The translations under genes were made by a program, and so were the position numbers. Shown here in pieces: positions 27,173 through 33,552 of a DNA stretch of 64,000 nucleotides. Source of the DNA: Bryobacteraceae bacterium (GTDB lineage Bacteria > Acidobacteriota > Terriglobia > Bryobacterales > Bryobacteraceae). Location of the stretch: NCBI GenBank assembly GCA_041394945.1, contig JAWKHH010000004.1, positions 620,001-684,000 of the forward strand, read 5' to 3'. The notes under the pieces were generated by a model. It saw only the letters and a list, made by a program, of their open reading frames with translations. It was not told where the DNA came from and did no database searches. How positions within the stretch are numbered: position 1 is the stretch's first letter; each line of letters begins with the position of its first letter.

Positions 27173-27221
27173 CCGGGCCGCATTGAGGGGACACCCCCCG
27201 GTGCGGCCCGGTTTTCGTTTT
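27173..27221 (+). terminator. rho-independent terminator of the TonB receptor gene
   Basis: CCGGGCCGCA (27173-27182) pairs with TGCGGCCCGG (27202-27211), a 10-bp GC-rich stem, followed by TTTTCGTTTT. It begins 27 bp after the receptor stop codon. Confidence 0.8.
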
Positions 27222-27317
27222 GAGGACCACGCAAAATGGACTCGCTCCGGCCGCCACGGAAAGGCTTTGCGTGTTTTTTCGGAACGAAACCGGCGCCGGA
27301 GAGTATTGTTGTCGTAG

Positions 27318-27866
27318 TTGAACGATCGGGCCACCTGGAGCGATGAAGAACTCATGCACGCCGTGCAGCGGGGCGAAGTATCCCTGCTTTCCGAACTTTT
27401 CGAACGCCACCACCGGACTCTGTACCGCTACTGCTGGCGGATGACCGGGCAGACCCAGTACAGCGAGGATCTGGTGCAGGAGGTCTTTCTGCGGGTCCTG
27501 CGGCATCGGCACACGTTCGGGAAAGGCAATTCGTTTTCGGCCTGGATGTTCGCGATCGCGCGGAACGCGCATCTGGACGCGTGGCGGAAGCGGCGGCGGG
27601 AGAGGCCGATTGAACCGGCGCTGGCGCTGGCGGCCGACAACGGCGTATCGCCGGAGCGGCGGCAGGACCAGGCGCGGCTGCACCAGGCGATGCTCGAACT
27701 GCCCGAGGACCGGCGGGAAGTGCTGATCATGAGCCGGTTCTTGGGCATGACGCACGGCGAGATCGCCGAGGTTCTCGGATGCGACGAGGTAACGTCGCGA
27801 ACGCGGCTGCACCGGGCGCTGAGCGAGTTGCGGGTGATTTTCGAATCTCGAAGGAGGGTCTCATGA
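27318..27866 (+). CDS. ECF-type RNA polymerase sigma factor
   Basis: A 182-residue protein with a TTG start. Region 2 is ELFERHHRTLYRYCWRMTGQ and YSEDLVQEVFLRVLRHRHTF, with FSAWMFAIARNAHLDAWRKRRR. Region 4 is MLELPEDRREVLIMSRFLGM and HGEIAEVLGCDEVTSRTRLHRAL (in parts). The ATGA overlap with the following zinc-finger anti-sigma-like gene marks a sigma/anti-sigma unit, and the two DUF4097 genes behind it are likely targets or co-regulated. A TATTGT hexamer lies 8 nt before the start codon. Confidence 0.93.
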   Translation: MNDRATWSDEELMHAVQRGEVSLLSELFERHHRTLYRYCWRMTGQTQYSEDLVQEVFLRVLRHRHTFGKGNSFSAWMFAIARNAHLDAWRKRRRERPIEPALALAADNGVSPERRQDQARLHQAMLELPEDRREVLIMSRFLGMTHGEIAEVLGCDEVTSRTRLHRALSELRVIFESRRRVS

Positions 27867-28639
27867 GCGGCTGCGGCCGGGCGGAAGAACTGACGCGCTA
27901 TCTGGACGGGACGCTTGGACTCGTCGAACGCCGCGTCTTTGAGGCGCACGCGGCGCAGTGCGAGGATTGCCGCGATCAACTGGAGCTGTGGCGGCGGCTG
28001 GGCGACCTGCCTGAAGCCACGCCGGGTCCGGCGGTACGGCGACGGTTCGATAGCGCGCTGGCGGCGGAGACGGGGTCGCGAGTGCGCGCGTTTCCGGAAT
28101 GGGGCAAGTGGGCGGCGGCGGCCGCGATCGCGGTGCTGTGCTTCGGCGCGGGACGCTGGAGCACGGCTGCTCCGGCGGCGGCTCCTCTCGAGACGGCGGA
28201 ACTGCGCACGGAGATCCGGAGTTTGCGAAAGCTGGTGGCGCTGGGCCTGCTCTCGCAGGACTCGGCGAGCGAGAGGTTGAAGGGAATCACCTACGCTTCG
28301 CGGCTGCGCGAGGGCGGCGACGACGTGATCGACGCGATGGTGGCGGCGCTGCGGTACGACCCGAACGTGAACGTCCGCCTGGCGGCCAACGATGCGCTGG
28401 CGCGGTATCGGGACGACGGGCGGGTTCGGCGCGCGTTCCTTGAAGCGCTGCTGCACGAGGAGTCGCCGATGATGAAGATCGCACTGATCGATTCGCTGGT
28501 GGAGTTCCAGGAACGCGACGCGGGCCGGGCGCTGGCGCGGCTGGAACGGACGGCCGGCGAGAACGAGTTGGTGAAGGCGCGGGCGGCGAGCGCGCTGGCG
28601 CAATTGAAGGAGAAAGGAATCGTATGGCAAGATCAGTAG
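27863..28639 (+). CDS. anti-sigma factor-like protein with zinc finger, membrane segment and HEAT repeats
   Basis: A 258-residue protein. The N-terminus has a zf-HC2-type H-x3-C-x2-C site (HAAQCEDC), then a single hydrophobic segment (about 90-107, AAAAAIAVLCFGAGRW). The periplasmic C-terminal half reads as HEAT-like repeats (NVRLAANDALARYRDDG, KARAASALAQLKEKG). It should hold the upstream sigma factor at the membrane; the HEAT part may sense a partner. It starts at ATG 27863, inside the sigma stop, and overlaps the next gene by 16 bp. Confidence 0.82.
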   Translation: MSGCGRAEELTRYLDGTLGLVERRVFEAHAAQCEDCRDQLELWRRLGDLPEATPGPAVRRRFDSALAAETGSRVRAFPEWGKWAAAAAIAVLCFGAGRWSTAAPAAAPLETAELRTEIRSLRKLVALGLLSQDSASERLKGITYASRLREGGDDVIDAMVAALRYDPNVNVRLAANDALARYRDDGRVRRAFLEALLHEESPMMKIALIDSLVEFQERDAGRALARLERTAGENELVKARAASALAQLKEKGIVWQDQ

Positions 28640-29481
28640 CCGTTTTTCTGGCGGTGAGCGCTGCGTGCGCCGCCTCCGTTGCGGAGAACGGGACGTTCTC
28701 GAAGCGCTTCCCGGTGAGCGGCGCTCCGGAAGTGGTGGTGTCCGTGGTTGAGGGCGACATCCGGGTTACGACGCACTCGGGCAGCGAGGTGATCGTTGAG
28801 GCGAAGTATCGCTATGAGGCCGAAGACGCGGCGTCGCTCGAGCGGCTGAAGAAGCAGTTGGCTTTCGACGCCGAACAATCAGGAAACAACGTGTGGGCCG
28901 GACTCGACGGGCCGCGGGACGGCGGCTGGCGGCGGGAGCGCGAATTTGGCTGGCGCGGCAAGAATCGGGAGAAGACGCGCGCCGACCGGGGTTGGAAGTT
29001 CCGGCACGACGTGGAGGTGAAGGCGCCTCGCGAGGCGCACTTGAAGCTCTCGACTGTGAATCGGGGAACGATCACGGTGGACGGGGTCCGCGGCGAGTTT
29101 TCGCTGAGCAACGTCAACGGCGGGATTGAGGCGCGGGGGCTCGACGGGTTCGGGAAGCTGAACACGGTGAACGGCCCGATTACGGCCTCGTTCGCGCGCA
29201 ATCCGGCGCAAGCCTGCTCCGTGCGGACGGTGAGCGGCAAGGTGGAGCTTTCGTTCCAGAAGGATCTCAATGCGGATTTCAAGCTGAAGACGCTCAACGG
29301 CAAGCTGTACTCGGACTTCCCGATGACGGCAGGCGTGGCGGAGAAGGCGTCCGCGGAATCGAAGGGCATGAAGCGGATCTACCGGGCAGGCGGCGCGAAC
29401 GGCGGCCGCGTGGGGCGCGGGGGCGTGGAGATCGACATCCATGGGGTGAACGGCGAGGTACGGATTCTGGAGGCGCGCTGA
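28624..29481 (+). CDS. DUF4097 family beta-strand repeat protein
   Basis: A 285-residue protein with a signal peptide (about 1-20). The repeating pattern LKLSTVNRGTITVDGVRGEF, LSNVNGGIEARGLDG and LNTVNGPITASF is the DUF4097/putative adhesin right-handed beta-helix-like repeat. It is probably exported. The ATG at 28624 is preceded by AAGGAGAAAGGA and overlaps the previous gene. With its paralogue downstream it belongs to the sigma-factor operon. Its function is unknown. Confidence 0.82.
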   Translation: MARSVAVFLAVSAACAASVAENGTFSKRFPVSGAPEVVVSVVEGDIRVTTHSGSEVIVEAKYRYEAEDAASLERLKKQLAFDAEQSGNNVWAGLDGPRDGGWRREREFGWRGKNREKTRADRGWKFRHDVEVKAPREAHLKLSTVNRGTITVDGVRGEFSLSNVNGGIEARGLDGFGKLNTVNGPITASFARNPAQACSVRTVSGKVELSFQKDLNADFKLKTLNGKLYSDFPMTAGVAEKASAESKGMKRIYRAGGANGGRVGRGGVEIDIHGVNGEVRILEAR

Positions 29482-29485
29482 GGAA

Positions 29486-30304
29486 ATGGCGATGAAACAT
29501 TCTATTGCGATTGTGGTTTTGGCGCTGACGGCGGCCGCCGTGGCGCAGGAACCTTCGGCGGACCGGTTGAAGATCCCGCTGCGCGATCCGTCGCGGCCGG
29601 CGACCGTAAAGGTAAGCCTGATTCACGGCGGTGTGACGGTGAAGGCGTATTCGGGTCGCGAGATTTTGGTGGAAGCGGTGGGTCGACGGTCGCGGCGTGA
29701 CCGCCGGGAGCGGAATTCCAGTGGTCCGCGGCAGTTGTTTCTAACTTCGACCGGCTTGGCGGCCGAGGAAGAGAACAACGTGGTTTCGATTTCGACCGAC
29801 TCGCATCAGCGCGCGGTGGACCTGGTGGTGCAGGCGCCGGTGAAAACGTCGTTGAAGCTTTCGGTGATCAACTCGGGCAATATCCGGGTGGAAGGCGTGG
29901 ACGGTGAGATCGAGGCGAACGCGATCAACGGCGGGATCACGCTGAGCGACGTATCGGGGAGCGTGGTGGCGCACTCGCTGAATGGGACGCTCACGGCTTC
30001 GATCAAGCGCGCCGACCCGGGAAAGCCGATGTCATTCACCTCGCTGAACGGCAAGGTGGACGTGACGCTGCCGGCGACGATCAAGGCGGATCTCAAGCTG
30101 AAGGCCGGGCGGGGCGATGTGTTTTCGGACTTCGACGTGGAACTGGCGCCGAGCAACCCCACGGTGGAGCAAACCGGTGACGCAACGCGCGGCAAGTACA
30201 AGGTCCGGACGGAGAGCATGGCGACGGGGAAGATCAACGGCGGAGGGCAGGAGATCACGTTCAAGAACATGAACGGGAGCATCTATATTCGCAAGGGCCA
30301 GTAG
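29486..30304 (+). CDS. second DUF4097 family protein
   Basis: A 272-residue paralogue of the upstream gene with a signal peptide (SIAIVVLALTAAAVAQ) and the same repeat pattern: VNSGNIRVEGVDGEI-like turns (LSVINSGNIRVEGVDGE), NAINGGITLSDVSGS and FTSLNGKVDVTLP. It starts 4 bp after the previous stop. An alternative ATG lies two codons downstream. Tandem duplication within the operon is likely. Confidence 0.82.
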   Translation: MAMKHSIAIVVLALTAAAVAQEPSADRLKIPLRDPSRPATVKVSLIHGGVTVKAYSGREILVEAVGRRSRRDRRERNSSGPRQLFLTSTGLAAEEENNVVSISTDSHQRAVDLVVQAPVKTSLKLSVINSGNIRVEGVDGEIEANAINGGITLSDVSGSVVAHSLNGTLTASIKRADPGKPMSFTSLNGKVDVTLPATIKADLKLKAGRGDVFSDFDVELAPSNPTVEQTGDATRGKYKVRTESMATGKINGGGQEITFKNMNGSIYIRKGQ

Positions 30305-30370
30305 CGCGGATTTTGCAGAACTTCACGATCGGCAGGCGGTGGCGCGGGTTAACCTGAGCGTAGGAAGCCC

Positions 30371-32443
30371 GTGAAATTCATACGATGCATCATCGCGGCG
30401 GGGCTGGCGTTCGCCCAGCAGCCGACAGAGACCTTCAAGATATCCGTCACGACGAAGCTGGTGATCGTCAACGTGGAGGTGAAGGATCGCGAGGGCAAGC
30501 CGCTCGAGAACCTGCCGAAGAGCGCGTTCGAGATCACCGAAGACGGCAAGGCACAGACGATTTCGGTGTACGAGTACCAGCGGCTGGTCGCCGAAGCGGC
30601 TCCGGCAGCGCCGGCGGAGCCAACGGCAGCGCCGATGGCGGAACGGAAGCGCGACATCACGCCTTCGCAGGAGGGGCAGGTCCGGTTCAAGGACAAGCGG
30701 CTGATGGTGCTGTATTTCGACTTTTCTTCGATGGAGACGGCGGAGCAGATCCGGGCGCAGCGATCGGCGGAGAAGTTCCTGAACGAGAACATGGCTGCGT
30801 CGGACCAGGTGGCGATCATGGCGTTTTCGACGAAGCTGCGGGTGCTGCAGGACTTCACGGACGATCGCGAGACGCTGCTCCGGGTGGTGCGCGGGTTCCG
30901 GCCTGGCGAGACATCCGAGTTGGCGGTGGCGGGCGAGGCGGGCGAGACCGAGACCGGTGAGGACACGGGCGCGGCGTTCACCGCCGATGACACCGAGTTC
31001 AACATCTTCAATACGGACCGGAAGCTTGGGGCGTTGGAGAGCGCGGTGAAGATGCTGCAGTCACTGCCGGAGAAGAAGGCGTTCGTGTACTTTTCGAGCG
31101 GCGTGGGGCGGAGCGGGACGGACAACGAGTCCCAACTGCGGGCGACGGTGAACGCAGCGGTGCGCGCGAACGTCGCGTTCTATCCGGTGGATGCGCGCGG
31201 GCTGGTGGCGGAGGCGCCGGGTGGCGATTCGCGGGGCGGTTCGTCGCGGGGGACGAGCATGTACTCCGGCGGCGCGCAGCGTCAACGGCAGCAGCAGTTC
31301 AACGCGCAGCAGGAGACGCTCGATACGCTGGCGTCCGATACCGGCGGGAAGGCGTTCATGGATAACAACGACTTGTCGCTCGGGATCGTGCAGGCGCAGC
31401 AGGATATTTCGAGCTATTACATTCTCGGATACTATTCGACGAATCCGGCCGAGGATGGGAAGTACCGGCGGATCAAGGTGCGGCTGGTGGCGGATGCGAA
31501 GGCGAAGCTAGAGTATCGCTCCGGGTATTTTGCTCCGAAACATTTTCAGCAATTTACGTCGAACGACAAGGAGCGGCAGTTGGAGGAGGCGCTGCTGTTG
31601 GGCGATCCGATTACGGATTTGCCGGTGGCGCTGGAAGTGAACTGGTTCCGGCGCGGGCGGGACCGGTACATCGTGCCGGTTTCGGTGAAGATACCGGGGT
31701 CGACGATTGAGCTGGCGAAGAAGCGCAATCACGAAGAAGCGCGGCTGGACTTTATCGGGCAGGTGCGGGAGCCGGGCGGGGCGATCGCGGGGAACGTGCG
31801 GGATTACATCACGGTGAAGCTGACGGGGCCGGACGCGGAACGATTGGGGTCGCGCCATTTGCAGTACGACACGGCGTTCACCCTGCCGCCGGGCGACTAC
31901 ACTCTCAAGTTCCTGGCGCGGGAGAACGAGACGGGGCGGATTGGGACGTTCGAGACGAAATTCACGGTGCCGAACGTGGACGCGCAGACGCCGTATCTGC
32001 GGCTGAGTTCGGTGGTGTGGGCGAATCAGCGGGAACCGGTGGCGTCGGCCGTAGGTGAGGCGCAGCGGGACAAGAAGGCGCAGCGCGACCATCCGCTGGT
32101 GCAGGGCGGGCAGAAGTTGATTCCTTCGATTCACCGGGTGTTCCGGAAGTCGCAGGACCTTTACGTGTATGCGGAGGCGTACGATGCCGGGGTGGCGGCG
32201 GAGACGAAGTCGCCGAGTCTGGCGGCCACGGTGAGTTTGTATCGGGGGAAGGTGAAGACGTTCGAGAGCGAGGCGTACCGGCTGACGGCGGCTCCGGATC
32301 GGAATCGGGGCGGGCTGCCGGTGGAGATCGAGGTTCCGCTGGGGAATTTGGCTCCGGGGGATTATGTGTGTCAGCTCAACGTGGTGGATGAGGCGGGGAA
32401 GCGGTTCGCGTTCCGGCGGACTCCGCTGACCGTGCTGCCGTAG
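30371..32443 (+). CDS. acidobacterial-type VWA domain protein
   Basis: A 690-residue protein with a GTG start and a signal peptide (cleavage near AFA/QQ). It begins with VVIVNVEVKDREGKPLENLPK-type segments (KLVIVNVEVKDREGKPL), then a VWA domain (about 115-340) with a non-standard MIDAS: VLYFDFSSME replaces the usual DxSxS. This is the architecture of the VWFA-related domain seen mainly in Acidobacteria. The C-terminal half is beta-rich. It is probably secreted; the role is unknown. The stop shares a base with the GTG of the HicB gene. Confidence 0.88.
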   Translation: MKFIRCIIAAGLAFAQQPTETFKISVTTKLVIVNVEVKDREGKPLENLPKSAFEITEDGKAQTISVYEYQRLVAEAAPAAPAEPTAAPMAERKRDITPSQEGQVRFKDKRLMVLYFDFSSMETAEQIRAQRSAEKFLNENMAASDQVAIMAFSTKLRVLQDFTDDRETLLRVVRGFRPGETSELAVAGEAGETETGEDTGAAFTADDTEFNIFNTDRKLGALESAVKMLQSLPEKKAFVYFSSGVGRSGTDNESQLRATVNAAVRANVAFYPVDARGLVAEAPGGDSRGGSSRGTSMYSGGAQRQRQQQFNAQQETLDTLASDTGGKAFMDNNDLSLGIVQAQQDISSYYILGYYSTNPAEDGKYRRIKVRLVADAKAKLEYRSGYFAPKHFQQFTSNDKERQLEEALLLGDPITDLPVALEVNWFRRGRDRYIVPVSVKIPGSTIELAKKRNHEEARLDFIGQVREPGGAIAGNVRDYITVKLTGPDAERLGSRHLQYDTAFTLPPGDYTLKFLARENETGRIGTFETKFTVPNVDAQTPYLRLSSVVWANQREPVASAVGEAQRDKKAQRDHPLVQGGQKLIPSIHRVFRKSQDLYVYAEAYDAGVAAETKSPSLAATVSLYRGKVKTFESEAYRLTAAPDRNRGGLPVEIEVPLGNLAPGDYVCQLNVVDEAGKRFAFRRTPLTVLP

Positions 32444-32652
32444 TGGCGGAATCGATGATTCTGTACTGGAACGAGGAAGACGATTGCTTCGTCGCCGAGG
32501 TGCCAGAACTGCCGGGGTGCTCGGCGCACGGCCCGACGCAGGAGATGGCCCTTGCGAACGTCCAGGACGCGGTCCGGCTTTGGATCGATACGGCTTTGGA
32601 GTTTGGAGATCCGGTGCCCGAGCCGAAAGGACGACGGCTACTGCTGGCGTGA
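32443..32652 (+). CDS. HicB-family antitoxin-like protein, no HicA partner
   Basis: A 69-residue protein with the HicB core WNEEDDCFVAEVPELPGCSAHG followed by ALANVQDAVRLWIDTALEFGDPVPEP (in parts), the partial RNase H fold of HicB. HicA, a short double-stranded-RNA-binding-like toxin, is normally adjacent, but none is seen on either side. It may be a solitary HicB regulator or the survivor of a lost pair. An alternative start is ATG 32455. It starts at the stop of the VWA gene. Confidence 0.8.
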   Translation: MAESMILYWNEEDDCFVAEVPELPGCSAHGPTQEMALANVQDAVRLWIDTALEFGDPVPEPKGRRLLLA

Positions 32653-32681
32653 TCGGGAGGGTGGGGCAAAAAGGGCTGGAC

Positions 32682-33188
32682 TCAGGGGAGCAGGTAGGAG
32701 AGTGCGACGATGGCGTTGGGCTCGCAGGCGGGCGCGATCGATGAATCGGATTCGTGGGTGGTGGCCTCGCGGCACACGCCGGCTTCGGGACGGCGATGCA
32801 CGATCGCGCAGCGGCCGGGGATGTCGACGATCCAGTATTCGGGGACTCTGGCGCGGGCGTAGAGGTCGCGTTTGAGGGAGGCGTCGTGGCGGAGGGTGGT
32901 GTCGGCCACTTCGACCACGAGCACCGTGTCGGGTCCGGTGGGATGCTGCGTGCTCCAACGCGGATCGAACTCGGCGACGACGGCGAGGTCGGGTTCGGGG
33001 AGGCTCCATTCGCGCTCGTCCGGCGCGGGTTCGATGGGGAGTTGCGTGCGGAGGCGCGGGCCGAACGCGGCTCCGAGTATCGCGCCGAGGACCTGGATCA
33101 CGTAGGCGCGCGGGGGACTCTGACGGGTTTTGTCGATGAGGTCGCCGTCGATGAGTTCGAGGCGCTGGCCTTCGATGTGTTGCTGCAT
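32682..33188 (-). CDS. Uma2 family endonuclease-like protein
   Basis: A 168-residue protein with LELIDGDLIDK at the N-terminus, then LPEPDLAVVAEFD and VLVVEVADTTLRHDASLKRDLYARARVPEYWIVD in parts. This is the PD-(D/E)xK-type fold of Uma2/DUF820 proteins, with the Asp, Glu and Lys/Asp positions retained. The family is widespread in accessory DNA and its biological role is uncertain. It starts inside the 3' part of a HicB-like frame (91-bp overlap), which is unusual and may reflect a frameshift upstream. Confidence 0.78.
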   Translation of the reverse strand: MQQHIEGQRLELIDGDLIDKTRQSPPRAYVIQVLGAILGAAFGPRLRTQLPIEPAPDEREWSLPEPDLAVVAEFDPRWSTQHPTGPDTVLVVEVADTTLRHDASLKRDLYARARVPEYWIVDIPGRCAIVHRRPEAGVCREATTHESDSSIAPACEPNAIVALSYLLP

Positions 33189-33379
33189 GGGGCGGGTCGG
33201 GTTGCGATGGGTGACGAGTTTTCGCCGATGGCTTCCCAGTAGAGCTGGATGGCTTCGGTGGCGCGGCGCGTGATCTCTTCGGGGGACTTGCCGGTTACGA
33301 GGATTGTGGGCAGTTCGGGGACGTAGGCGCTATAGCCGGTAGCGCTCTGTTCCATGACGAGTGAGTAGCGGCGGGTCAT
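33098..33379 (-). CDS. HicB-like antitoxin, 3' end possibly frameshifted
   Basis: From ATG 33379 (AAGGACG upstream) the product reads SLVMEQSATGYSAYVPELPT, then VTGKSPEEITRRATEAIQLYWEAIGENSSP (in parts), a HicB-type domain. After that the frame continues as low-complexity sequence that shadows the Uma2 gene, with a 91-bp overlap. HicB proteins of this type normally end soon after the SSP segment with an acidic tail, so one lost or gained base near 33200 is likely. No HicA is adjacent. Confidence 0.6.
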   Translation of the reverse strand: MTRRYSLVMEQSATGYSAYVPELPTILVTGKSPEEITRRATEAIQLYWEAIGENSSPIATRPAPCSNTSKASASNSSTATSSTKPVRVPRAPT

Positions 33380-33552
33380 GCTTGGTCGTCCTTTGATACC
33401 AGTTTGCCTCAACTCAGATTTTCTGCGATCACCGTGATGCGGTCGTCAGGTCTTCGGCAGACGCGGTGGTCGCCCTTGGTGCGGACATGGGTCCCACCGG
33501 ATTCTGCGACGAGTCTGATCAACTCGCGGACCTTGAGTGGCAAGCGTTCAGT

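Noticed and set aside
27281..27316. GGAAC followed by GTC/CGTA as an ECF-type autoregulated promoter
   Set aside because: The spacing of 25 nt is too large compared with the usual 15-17 nt.
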